From contig CM055095.1 in NCBI GenBank assembly GCA_029204225.1, positions 61,733,910-61,797,909 on the forward strand: 64,000 bases of DNA. The letters are read 5' to 3'. This stretch comes from Diphasiastrum complanatum (Eukaryota; Streptophyta; Lycopodiopsida; Lycopodiales; Lycopodiaceae). Below, piece by piece: positions 47,399 to 57,769 of the stretch. Positions within the stretch are counted from its first letter, which is position 1. Every line of letters starts with the position of its first letter. The notes under the pieces were generated by a model. It was not told the origin of the DNA. It saw only the letters and a program-made list of their open reading frames with translations, and did no database searches. The translations under genes and the position numbers were made by a program.

Positions 47399-47838
47399 TG
47401 TTGGAAATTTTGTCAATAGGGACTATGAGGGAGGTAAATTGTACATTCATCAGTCCAAATATACCCAAAAAATTTTAGAAGATTTTGGGATGCTGAATTG
47501 CAAAGGAGCGAATACTCCAATGCTTGCAGGAACAGTCCTGACGAATGAAAATTGTTCAAAGACTGAAGAAGAAAGAGAATTGATGCAGCTTACACCATAC
47601 AGGAAGCTGATCGGATCGTTGATGTACCTTGCAGATAACACAATTCCTGACATTGGTTATGTCATGTTCAAGATGAGCCAATTCTATACGAATTCAGGCT
47701 CGACTCATTGGAAGATTGCAAAACAAATTTTGCGATATCTTCAATTAGCAAAAGATTTTGGTTTGTGTTATTCTCATGATGCAGAGTTCCAGATGCTTTC
47801 CTATAGTGATGCTAGTTGGGCATCTATACAAGATGATG
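47399..47838 (+). pseudogene. Copia-E reverse-transcriptase C-terminal fragment, inverted
   Basis: Plus strand: VGNFVNRDYEGGKLYIHQSK, KYTQKILEDFGMLNCKGANT, YRKLIGSLMYLA and SYSDASWASIQDD are the standard end of copia reverse transcriptase leading into RNase H. It begins directly after the LTR end and stops making sense at IQDD, the inversion breakpoint. Confidence 0.88.
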
Positions 47839-50800
47839 TGTCGATGTGCTCCAAGTAGATTTCCCCTCCAATGAGCTTCTCTCTCACGAAGTGATGTGCA
47901 ACCTTGATGTGTTTGCACCTTGCAAGAAATATTGGATTGTTGGCAAGGGCTTGTGCTGAAATATTGTCACACATGATCATAGGTAGATCATCTTCTTTGA
48001 TTATCTTTAGCTCCACTAGCAACCTCTTGATCCAAAGCACTTCTTTTGTTGTATTAGTGAGTGCCTTATATTCAGCTTCACAAGATGAGAGTGATATAGT
48101 ATCTTGCTTTTTGGAAAGCCAAGATATCAAGTTTCCTCCAAGATATATGACATATGCACTTGCAAATTTCCTATCTGCTTTATCACTTGCAAAATCCGAG
48201 TTAGAATAGCCAACTATAGAAAGATCTTCACTTTTATATAACAAACCATAATCATAAGTTGAAGATATGTACCTAAGTACCCTTTTGGCCATTTTCCAAT
48301 GATGAATAGTAGGATTTTGCATAGCTTGGCTCAACTTATGAACACAAACTTATATCAAACCTAGTTATAGTGAGCCAAATTAAGGAGCCTATAAGACTCC
48401 TAAAAAGAGTGATGTCCACGAAGGACCTTTCATCACCTTTGTTAGGGTCTTTTACAATTTGCTCCATAGGAGTTTCAATACTCTTACAATCTAGCATATT
48501 CAACTTTTTTAACATTGAAAGAGCATACTTGGATTGACATACAAAAGCTTTTACATTATGGAAGTCAATCTCTAATCCTAATATGTAATGAATTTTTCCA
48601 AGATCTTGCATCTTGAATTCTTTTCCAAGTGCAACTTTGGCTTTCTCAACTAACTTGATACAACTTCCAATTAGTATGATATCATCAACATAAATGAGAA
48701 GAATGACAATATCTCTATCATAAAACTTGACATACAAGGAAGGATCATAGTTACTAAGATTAAATCCTAGTGAATCAAGAAAGGTGTTAAGTTGAGAATA
48801 CCATGACCTTGGAGCTTGCTTCTAGTCCATAGAGTCTTTTGAAGAGCAAACAAACTTTGGTCTTGTCTTGGATGAACCCAATAGGTTGATCCATATATAT
48901 CTCTTCTTCTAGATATCCATTTAAAAATGCATTAGAGACATCTAGTTGAAAAACTTGCAATTTGATAAAACAAGCAATAGAAATTATGATTCTAATTGAT
49001 ACCATCTTTGCAACTGGAGCAAAAGTCTCCTCATAATCAAGTCCATAAACTTGAGCAAAACCCTTTGCACAAAGTCTTGCCTTGTACTTGTTGATTGTGC
49101 CATATTGATTATATTTGACTCAAAAACCCCATTTGCAACCAATGGTGTGCTTGTTGGATGGAAGATCCACAAGCTCCCATGTCTTCTTGGCAATCAAAGC
49201 ATCATATTCCTCCTTCATGGCTAGAAACCATTCCTTTGAATTGAGTGCATCATATACATCCTTTGGCTCCTCATGTGAAACAAAATAAGCATAATTAGTG
49301 GGAGTTGAGCTCCACTTTCTTGCCTTTATCTCCATATGTAAGCCTCGTAGGCTTGGATCTTTCTCTTTGTGACCTCCTTGGTGAAAATATTCGAGGTGAC
49401 TCCTCCTCAATTTTCGGCCCCATCTCTCCATGATAGTCTTCAAGGGTGATGATAGGAGAATCCTTTTGAGAATCTTTGATCTCGACCTCCTCAAAGATGT
49501 ATTTTTTATTCTCATGGAATATAACATCCCTACTCTCAATTGTAACTGAGATAGAGGGAACATAAATTCTATAAGCCTTCTTGTTGGATGAAAATCCAAC
49601 CATGATCCCTTTAACTGAATTAGGATCAACTATTTTCCTTGTTTCCAAGGGTACATGAACAAAGCAAGCACATCCAAAAACTCTAAGGTGATCAACCTTA
49701 GATTTCTTCTTAAACAAGACTTCATATGGTGATATTCCTGCAAGTGCATTGTGAGGTAATCTATTGCACAAATAGTTTGCACAATTTATTGCTTCTCCCC
49801 AATATTCAATAGGCAAAGAAGCTTCAACTCGGATTGCTTTAGCACATTCACATAGAGATCGATTTTTTGGAAAAATAAGCACAAGAAATCTCTCTCTTAA
49901 TCCCTTCACTCTCACAATAATCATAGAACTTGTTGGAGATGTATTCACCTCTTCCATCACATCTTAAAGCTTTAACTTTGAAAGAAAACTATTTCTCAAC
50001 ATAAGCTTTGAAGACTAGGAAGTGATCAAATACCATAGCTTTTGAAGAAAGTAGATACAACCAAGTATATCTTGTAAAATCATCAGTGAAGGTGACAAAA
50101 CAAGTTGCACCACCAATACTTTTAGAGGAAGAAAAATGAGCATCCGAGTGAATTAGTCCCAAAGGATGAGAAGTCTTAATAAAAGACTTTTGATATGGCT
50201 TTCTATGTGATTTTGCAATAGCACAAGCCTCACAAGGCTTGATATCCTTGGAAAGTGATCTTGGAAGGCCAACAGCCTTGTCATTCTTGATCATAGAAAA
50301 CATAGATTTAAAGTTCGAAGCCCCAACCTTCTATGCCATAACTCCTCCTTAGACAAAAGAGCAACTTCACAAAAGTTTGCATTCTCATAAGAATTCAACT
50401 TGAAGATTCCACCATATCTAGATCCATTAGCTAGGATCTCATCATTTTTCTTGATAAACAGGTATTGGAATTGAATTTTACATCACAACATCAAGCAACT
50501 TTCCAACACTACTCAAGTTCTTTGTAAGAAAAAAAAGAACATTGGAAAGTAAAAGAACTTAAGAGGAAGCAAATTTCAATGGAATATTGCCAATTCCTTC
50601 AATAGAACACTCATGATCATTTGCAGTATGAATAGATCTTTTAAGTCCTTTATAAGGTACAATAGAGACAAAGGACTCCTTTGAACAACACATATGTGAA
50701 GAGTGTACCAAGCTCCATCTTTCTTGAAGGGTGATGAAGAAAAGCTTGACACCATGAGTGATCCTTCTCCATCACTTGCAATAGAATCTTCTTCTTTCTT

Positions 50801-51656
50801 ATTAGAGAGATTTGCTTGTTTGAGTTGATTTTTTTTTTTGAAGCAATAAGAGGCATAATGCCCCTTCTTGCCACAAAAGAAACACTTGACTTTCTTCTTC
50901 TTGGTCTTTGAAGTAGAAGGATGAGATGAGTCATCCTCTTCACCATCTTTGTCTCTTTTCTTGGCTTTGTCTTTGTTGAAAGCTTGAGAAAACTGGTTCT
51001 TGCTCCTTCCTTTATGCTTGTCCTCGACAAAGAGAGCTTTGTCACTTCCAATATGCTCGAGTTTGTTCATCCTAGAAAGTTTGTAACTTTGCCTAGCTTC
51101 CTTAAAAATGAGAATTTCTTGAAGAGTTTCCAAATTGGGCAACTCCTCCTTAATGGCAAATGATTGAACAAGATTATCATAGTCTTCTTTTAAGCCATTC
51201 AAAATTACTTGTACTAGCTCATCTTGATTGATTGTCACACCAACAAGAAAGCTCCCTATGAAGATCTTTTACTCTTAGAACATAATTTGATGCACTCTCC
51301 TCACTTTTTTGAAAACTTTGGAAAATCTGATTTCTAAGAGTGACTATTCTAGAAGTGTCCTTAGCTTCATAGATGGACTTAAGTGCATCCCAGGCATCTT
51401 TGGCAGTGGTGCAAGATCCTATTTCTCTCAGAATCTCATTAGAGACATTCATCTTAATGAAATGTAGAGCCATTCTAGCTCTCTTCCTATACTTTGGTAT
51501 TTCAAGTTGTGCTTGAGGCTCCTCTTCAATACCAAGTACTATGTCCATAACATCCTGGAGTATCAAAATAGACTCCATCCTTACCTTCCATATTGAGTAA
51601 TTAGAGGTACTTAGTCTTTCACTTGCTTCTAGGAGATATCCTCCCACAGATGTCAT
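47839..51656 (-). pseudogene. Copia-D gag-pol, broken
   Basis: Minus strand: gag from 51656 (MTSVGGYLLEASERLST), zinc knuckle CFFCGKKGHYASYC (about 50855-50900), a damaged protease (AWYTLHIC replaces the usual DSGAS; about 50690-50720), GAG-pre-integrase with CEACAIAKSH (about 50200-50240), integrase core (49989-50190 and 49750-49960), linker (49120-49620), reverse transcriptase (48336-49193, with intact LIYVDDIILIG near 48670-48700) and RNase H (47839-48334, SSCEAEYKALTNTTKEVLWI, ending YLEHIDTS at the inversion breakpoint). At least six shifts or stops. Its gag is closely similar to that of copia-A. Confidence 0.92.
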
Positions 51657-52411
51657 ATTGTGAAGACTTCTTAGTTATTGGACAATTATATATTTGAGCT
51701 TGTTCCAATCAGACTTAATGTTGCTAATCTCTTTCACTATAGGTATTTTCAAGGATGTCCTACCTTCCTATGTGAAAAGCTTGCAACTGTATTTGAGATA
51801 GATCTCAAATATTTCACAAAATAAGATTTTCTAGATCAGTCTCTCAAAATGGATTGAGGCACTTACACAGGTTTGAATTCTAATTTTGGCACGTGTTAGA
51901 TGCTCCAAAAGAAAACACTAATGATTCTTAGAAGGCTCAAAGGTGTTCAATAACATCAAACTTTTTCTTGATCTTCAGTTTCTTGTGCAGGATACTCAAA
52001 ACAATGGATTAAGAAATCAAGCAAGATTGAATCAAATCAAAAAGTGGTCACTCGGATTTTGGACCTCTCCCTACCCTCTTTAAGAGCTTATAACTCTTGA
52101 TAGACACATCAGATTGATTTGGATCAATTGCTATGGAAATTACACTTCATAAGCTTTCCATCAAGCTATAACACCACTATCTTTGGACCAAATAGCAAGG
52201 AATTAAAGGGGACTGAAAATCTTTGATTTTCAGACGTGCGGAGTTCCAAAATTCCGTACAATGTCAGTTCTGACCTGAAAATTCAGTTTCTATCGATTTG
52301 ATCCAAACACTTTCAAGGCAAGTTAAAAAAAAGTGATTAACTATTTTTTTGCTTGAATTAGCTCACAAATGCTTGAATAATCAGAGATAATAGCATGCAA
52401 AGCTTAACTTG
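51657..52411 (-). other. Leader of copia-D
   Basis: About 750 bp between the gag start and the primer-binding site; no gene seen. Confidence 0.6.
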
Positions 52412-52423
52412 GCTCTGATACCA
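52412..52423 (-). other. Primer-binding site (tRNA-iMet) of copia-D
   Basis: GCTCTGATACCA on the plus strand, adjoining the LTR at 52424. Confidence 0.92.
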
Positions 52424-53205
52424 AGTTCACACATGTGGGAAATTATCCTCAAATGTGAATGATCTTATTAAGCTTTATGACTAGCACACAAACTGATTCT
52501 AGATTGAATAGCAAGATCTAGTACAAAATTTAATGGCTTAATCACAATCTAGCATGCTAAGAATCAAAGAATGATAGTTTTGATTACCAGAGAGAAAAAG
52601 TACAAAAATTTAGTGTATGAGCATAAGCCTCATCACGAGTTAGAGAGAGAAAGAGAAAGCAATATTCAAGCAAATGATAGTGTAGATCCAAAATGGCATG
52701 GAATAGCTTCAAAGCTAAGCTTGGTTCTTCATTATCAATTATGAGAATGGCTACATATATTTATGGAGTTTGAGGTAGCTCAAGGTAGAACCACATCCAT
52801 CCACCTTTCATCCACATCTAAAGTGAAAACTAGAGTATTAGTGACATTTGTCACATCTCAAGCATGCATTTCTACATACTTTTACCAAGTGTCATTTTTC
52901 TAACTAAAATTGTACAAATCATTATGCATGTGTCCATTTCACTTTGTGCATGTCTTGCATGTCACTATGGATCACTTACAACAATCACATGTGATATGCC
53001 ACGAGTTTCTACAAGCATATTAATGACATTTCTAAGTCTACAGTCTATATGAAAGATGTATTCTACCAACTAGACTTGAGAAACCCATATTGCTCGAGTT
53101 CCTTCTAGGCCAAATTTGGCATTTACATTATGAAACAACAAACTTGCATGGAGAAAACCTAGTAGCAAGCCTAAAGTCAAGATAGATAATTTTTCATTTT
53201 CAACA
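52424..53205 (-). repeat. 5' LTR of copia-D
   Basis: 782 bp. On the minus strand it starts TGTTGAAAATG at 53205 and ends CACATGTGTGAACT beside the primer-binding site. Compared with its partner at 46717-47398 it has an extra ~88 bp at about 52589-52672. Confidence 0.9.
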
Positions 53206-53273
53206 CCTGTCAATCTGTAGGCCAAGATAACATCTGGCTTCTTGTAGGGTCAAAGATCTCGCGTCGTAGTAGC

Positions 53274-53927
53274 TGTGAGAGATTTCAACTAGTTTAGTCT
53301 AGTTTAGTCACATTTTGGTAAATTGTCAATAAGAGGCCAAAACTCATTTTAGACTTAGAGATAAACTTTTTGAAGTTATATTAGTTTAAAATACATTCAA
53401 TAAACACTTTTGGAAAGTGTGGTAAAGTTGGTAGTCGAGTTTGAGAGAGATTCAAATTTGAACTTTGGGTACATTGAATCTAGACCCAAAAATAGTAGGG
53501 TTTACATTTTGGAGGGAAAGCCAAGTGGTCAAATAGGGTTTGGAAACTCTATAAAAGGATGCAACTCGTGGAGAGACACATCTTCTCTCTTCTCTCTCTC
53601 ATTTCATCATTATACATGGTCCTCTTTGGGTTCTACTACTCATTGGTGCACTATCTTGGTGTTATCTTGCAATCTTGCGTGTAGAATGCTCATTTATTGC
53701 TATTTTTGGTTTCACACGTGTGAAATATAGTAGGATACTGTAATTGTACAGACAACAAACATATTTTATGTTTTGGTTCATGTTTGATCAATATCTCTTA
53801 GATTTTGCATCTCATTTTGTATGTAGATGCTGATTTTTCTACATTGGCAGGATTGTTAGTTTGCTCCTTATTGTAACCAAAGATTTGGGACATGGATTGG
53901 ATCTAGAATTATCTGAAATCCTTCACA
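53274..53927 (+). repeat. 5' LTR of element F
   Basis: 654 bp. Contains a TATA-like CTCTATAAAAGGATGC (about 53549-53564) and a perfect 16-bp palindrome TTTCACACGTGTGAAA (53710-53725). Target-site copy GTAGC lies just outside. Confidence 0.95.
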
Positions 53928-53939
53928 TGGTATCAGAGC
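53928..53939 (+). other. Primer-binding site (tRNA-iMet) of element F
   Basis: TGGTATCAGAGC directly after the LTR end CACA. Confidence 0.95.
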
Positions 53940-54525
53940 TATTGTGTTTCAGGTTATGAAAGGATCAGCCATCTTGCAAGGATTTTGGAGGAGTTACCAA
54001 TGCTAGAGCATGCTAGATTGATCTCTACTCAAAAATCAGCATTTTTGCATGTGTAGAATTGATCTTTTGTAGGTCAAAACTCAATATAGGGTTATATACT
54101 TGATCAATTCCGATTTCACACTTGGCTTACTGGAATTAGATGATTTTTGGAGCATTAGGAAGGTCTCATTGGAGTCTACAAGAAGATAGACCAAGTTTCT
54201 AGAAATTGCATGTAGAATTTGAGATATTCAATTTTTTGTGATTTTGTCAAAACCCTAATTTTGATTGGATCTCTAGTTTGTGAGGTTATCGAACTTCATT
54301 TGAGTGTGTTTCAATCTTAGGAAGTGGCAAGAATCATTAGATTGAGGATAGATCATAGGTTGATCAAGATTTCACTATTCTATGTGTTGATTTTCTAGTT
54401 AGAAGTGCTAGAAGAGATTTGAGAGGTTCCATATCTTTGTGATTTCTTCTTGAGTTCATTTGTCGACATTCAAGAGAGTGCTTTGTGCATTGGAACAGGT
54501 TGAAAGAAGAAGATCAGGTCACTTC
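53940..54525 (+). other. Leader of element F
   Basis: Non-coding leader of about 590 bp between the primer-binding site and the likely gag start ATG at 54529. Confidence 0.6.
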
Positions 54526-54528
54526 AAC

Positions 54529-55228
54529 ATGGTTACAAGTGGTGGATTTATGTTGGAGAGCAATGATAGGCTTACCTCAATCAACTATTCTACTTGGAGG
54601 GTGAGGATGGAGTCCTTATTGGAGATGAATGAGTTGATGGAGATTGTTGCAGGTGTGGAGGAGAGACCTCAAGCACCTCAAGATCAAGTGACGTACTCTA
54701 CACATGATTAAGATGAATGTTACCAATGAACTTCTCAAGGAGGTTGGTAAGTGCACATCATCTTTGGAGGCTTGGGAAGCTTTGAAGAAGCTTTATGAAT
54801 CCAAGTCTACATCAAGAGTGCTTACTCTTAGGAGGAAAATCTTTCAAAGTTTTCAAAAAAAGGAAGAGAGTACTCATGCTTTTGTTTTGAGGGTTAAAGC
54901 ATTCAACGATGAGTTAGCATGTATTGATGAAAGCATTAAGGAGGTAGAACTTGTTCAAGTTATACTTAATGGCTTGTTGGATGATCATGCTAATCTTGTT
55001 CAAAATTTTTCTATTCAAAAGACTTTGCCAAGTATTGTGGATTTGCAAGAGATCTTGGTGAATGAGGAGTATAGGCTTCAATCAAGAGGAGGTGGATCTA
55101 CATCAACATCTCATTATGAAGAGGATGCTATGTTCATCAAAGGCAAGTTCAAGGGCAAAGACAAAGGCAAGTGGTCTAAAGGGCAAGATCAAGATGAGAC
55201 TTTTTCTTTTGGCAAAAAGAAAGTGTGA
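54529..55228 (+). pseudogene. Element F gag, truncated
   Basis: Plus strand from the ATG at about 54529 (MVTSGGFMLESNDRLTSINY) to THD at 54711; a shift brings in the second frame (54704-55228) with KMNVTNELLKEVGKCTSSLE and KKLYESKSTSRVLTLRRKIF, the UBN2-type gag region. The frame ends after KGKDKGKWSKGQ and GKKKV, exactly where the zinc knuckle should follow; that part and the protease active site are deleted. It is related to the gags of copia-A, copia-D and the decayed relative at 9.9 kb. The single shift near 54705 would prevent a full product. Confidence 0.85.
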
Positions 55229-55776
55229 TTGAAGGTATTGGTTCAATTCCTGTTTGTCTCTCTACTAATAGGAAAGCAAGACTTGATGGTGTTCTTTACA
55301 TTCCTTCACTTTCAAAGAATTTGCTAAGTGTTGGTCAAATGATAGAGAAAAGATACATGGTAAAGTTTGGTGGTGATGCTTGCTTCATTACAAAGGAAGA
55401 AATCTTGGTTTCTAGGGGCAATAAAGAAGGTAGACTTTTCAAGCTTGATGCTTTTGTTATGGCTGACAAAAAAGATGGAATGGAAAAGGAGATTGGTCTC
55501 AACTTTCCAAAGTTACATTTTAGTATCAATAAGATTGGTGGATCTTATGCAAAGTCTAACAAGCTTCCTTATGCTAGATCTAGGTCAAGATCTAATATGC
55601 TTCTTGGAGATGTTCATCTTTGTGCTAACTTGGCTAGTCTTGAGGATAATGATGGTGTTTCAATGGTTCTTCATGGCAAGTTCAAGCATGCAAAAGTTAA
55701 GGAAACTTCATCAATGGAGGTGGTGAAGGTTCTTCCTTGGAAAAGATTGTTGCCAATGATTTCTTTGATCATATGA
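55225..55776 (+). pseudogene. Element F protease tail with non-standard extension
   Basis: IEGIGSIPV, DGVLYIPSLSKNLLSVGQM and FITKEEILVSRGNKEGRLFK are the C-terminal part of copia protease and the linker after it. The DSGA active-site part is missing. From about residue 80 (MADKKDGMEKEIGLNFP) no copia domain is recognisable: the integrase zinc-binding part should be here but is not. Confidence 0.75.
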
Positions 55777-56530
55777 AAAAAGATGTTGCTAGGTGCATTC
55801 ATGAAGGAGATGGTTCTTCTACATTATTTTGTTATGATTCCAAGAAAGTCATTTTTCCAGCAAGTGGAGTCACATGTCTTCATAAAGAGAGTAGATCAAA
55901 TGGTTCTATCAAGAGACTTGGTGAGGGAGATAGTCACAAGTCAAGAAGAAGAGAAGTATGTGAAGAGTTCAAAGTAGGATGTACTTTGAATGATGTCATT
56001 GTGAATGATAGTGAGGAAGAATCATTATCATATGAGTCATTACCTAAAACATTCAGTAGAAGTTCTTGTTTGAAAAAAGAGAGTACTTCAATCATCCTTA
56101 TGTTGAAGGTACTAATCATTTTTTTCATGGCTTCTAATGTTTTTGAGGTTTCTACTTCTTATGATGCAATCATTAAGAGGGAGTCTTATGAAGGGAAGAG
56201 CAATGGAAGATTGGTTCTTGGGAAGATCCAAGGCATGAATCTCACATCTCTTCATCAACTCAAAGTATTCTATGATTGTGAATTGACCACTCATGATCAA
56301 GATGGCAAAGGTTGGTGAGAGAAGACTACATGGAGAAAATCGAGAGGCAATTTCTTCAAGGCCAGGGAGATCTCATTGGTGAGGTTTGTTATGGACTCAA
56401 GAGGGCTAGATTTATTAGGTTTGATACTCATCGTCACCTACTCTACTTCATGTTGGATGGAAAGTTTGGAATCTATCTTTTGATTTATGATGGTGACATT
56501 GGTGACATTGTTTTCACTAACCTTTGAGGA
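55777..56530 (+). pseudogene. Element F middle region with RT scrap
   Basis: Two overlapping frames (55737-56318 and 56312-56527). The first, 193 codons, is unrecognised and rich in Ser, Lys and Glu. The second contains CYGLKRARFIRFDTHRHL and LDGKFGIYLLIYDGDIGDIV, which reads as the YGLKQ..F.RFD and YLLIYVDD..V region of copia reverse transcriptase with deletions and altered catalytic residues. It cannot be active. Confidence 0.65.
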
Positions 56531-56533
56531 AAT

Positions 56534-57769
56534 TTGAGATCAAGCATTGATGAGATCTTGTTGGATCTAGATCATATGTTTGAGAGGAAGTATTTCCAGA
56601 GGTTCAGGTCTGAAGATATTCATATCTTTGATGATCAAGAGAAAGGTAAGCAAGTGGAAGCGACTCACTTTGCTTTATTCACATGTTTTGAAAAATTTTC
56701 TTGTGTAGATGATGCTATGCAAGTGGATATTGGTTCTCATGCTTTTTATACTGAAAAGGCAAGTAATGGATCTAGAAAACAGAGTTTGTTCAATGACTTT
56801 GATGATCAAGAGGAAGATCAAGAGGTTCGTCTCAAAGGGCTTCAACAACACAAAAGGAAAGGTGGCAATTTGGAGCTAGTCAAGAGCATCAAACGAAGGT
56901 TATTTGGCAAAGATGTTATGGATCTATTTTTTCAGCTTATTGAAGACTCAAGTAAGGTCAAAGGAGAAGCAAGGAATTGTTTTTCAAGTTTACTTTACTT
57001 GTTCTATCTCATGTTTGAGCTATTTCATGTGGATGTGTGCAAATTGTCAAGATATGGACAAACTAGCTACATTGTCTTGCAATATCTTATTGTTGGAGTT
57101 GTACTAGCATTCTTGGCTAGTTTTGCTGATGGAAATGAGGCTAATGGAGGCTCATTATATCACTCATCCATGATCAAGTTCTCAAGTGTTGAGCTACTTG
57201 GTGCCAATACTTGGAGATTGTCAAATTTTGGTGAATTTATGGTCATTTTCTTGTGTCAAGTAGATCTTGAAGATGGACTAGTGCAACCAACTTGGTTTAT
57301 GGAGTCATGTGATGCTGGATTTGCATCATTAATGTACTCACCTACTCATGGATTTCCAAGGTTTGATGGTTTCTTGTGGCAAGATGGAGATGGAGGCTCA
57401 TTCATGGAGTTTTATGGTGGAGACATATCAAGAAAAGACAAAGTTGGAGGACACAAGAAAGCAAATGGTCATCACTCACATTTATTGTTTGGTTGCTGTA
57501 ATTTTTCAGAGAGTACAAATTTTGAAACATGGAGGAATCATTTCATTCACATTCTATTTGGTTCTTCATGTTCTAGTTATATCTTGATGTGCAAAATTGA
57601 TGTAAGAAATAGTGAAGCATCCAATTTGAACACTATTCTCTATATCAATTATGAAAGATACTTTAGAACCTTAGAAAGAAGATCTATACTTAGGATGGAG
57701 ATCATTCTAAAGTTGGATCAAAGTTCTATTGTCAAAACTATGCCAAAACTAGTTGAAGAGGGAGTGTGA
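56534..57769 (+). CDS. Element F 411-codon open frame of unknown function
   Basis: Open from 56534 to the TGA at 57767-57769; that stop lies within the first five bases of the 3' LTR. The first ATG-like start is uncertain. The first ~60 residues (EKGKQVEATHFALFTCFEKF) resemble the integrase-RT linker seen at about 9000-9040 in the decayed relative. The rest is unrecognised: a basic stretch (QQHKRKGG, SIKRR), two hydrophobic segments (about residues 150-165 and 180-198, YIVLQYLIVGVVLAFLASFA) that could be membrane helices, then WQDGDGGSFMEFYGGD and a C-terminal SEASNLNTILYINYERYF. The last ~200 residues match, with stops, the 3' end of the relative at 7.76-8.25 kb. It has no RNase H or RT motif. 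An open frame this long is unlikely by chance at this base composition, but expression and function are unknown. Confidence 0.55.
   Translation: MRSSIDEILLDLDHMFERKYFQRFRSEDIHIFDDQEKGKQVEATHFALFTCFEKFSCVDDAMQVDIGSHAFYTEKASNGSRKQSLFNDFDDQEEDQEVRLKGLQQHKRKGGNLELVKSIKRRLFGKDVMDLFFQLIEDSSKVKGEARNCFSSLLYLFYLMFELFHVDVCKLSRYGQTSYIVLQYLIVGVVLAFLASFADGNEANGGSLYHSSMIKFSSVELLGANTWRLSNFGEFMVIFLCQVDLEDGLVQPTWFMESCDAGFASLMYSPTHGFPRFDGFLWQDGDGGSFMEFYGGDISRKDKVGGHKKANGHHSHLLFGCCNFSESTNFETWRNHFIHILFGSSCSSYILMCKIDVRNSEASNLNTILYINYERYFRTLERRSILRMEIILKLDQSSIVKTMPKLVEEGV

Larger units (their letters stand above)
46613..47838 (+). other. Inverted segment carrying the 3' end and 3' LTR of copia-D and the RT end of copia-E
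   Basis: On the plus strand: the copia-D C-terminus (LAKPLSKNSFIKHRANLGI, about 46613-46670, stop near 46696), a purine tract (TTTAGGAGGAG) and the copia-D LTR, followed by copia-E reverse-transcriptase coding sequence (47402-47838). All are opposite to their partners on either side. Turning this ~1.2-kb block round restores RT-RNase H continuity for copia-E at its left edge and RNase H, purine tract and 3' LTR order for copia-D at its right edge. Confidence 0.75.

Noticed and set aside
53206-53268. Minus-strand translation containing CYLGLQIDR, like copia RT upstream of the copia-D insertion
   Set aside because: The copia-E fragment at 47399 already contains the equivalent VGNFVNRD motif, so this would duplicate it; the match is too short and the sequence further upstream is not RT-like.
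56534-57769. Reading the 411-codon frame of element F as RNase H or an env gene
   Set aside because: No RNase H motifs (EAEY, DN, HT/IDIF-type) occur, and a hydrophobic segment alone is not enough to claim env.
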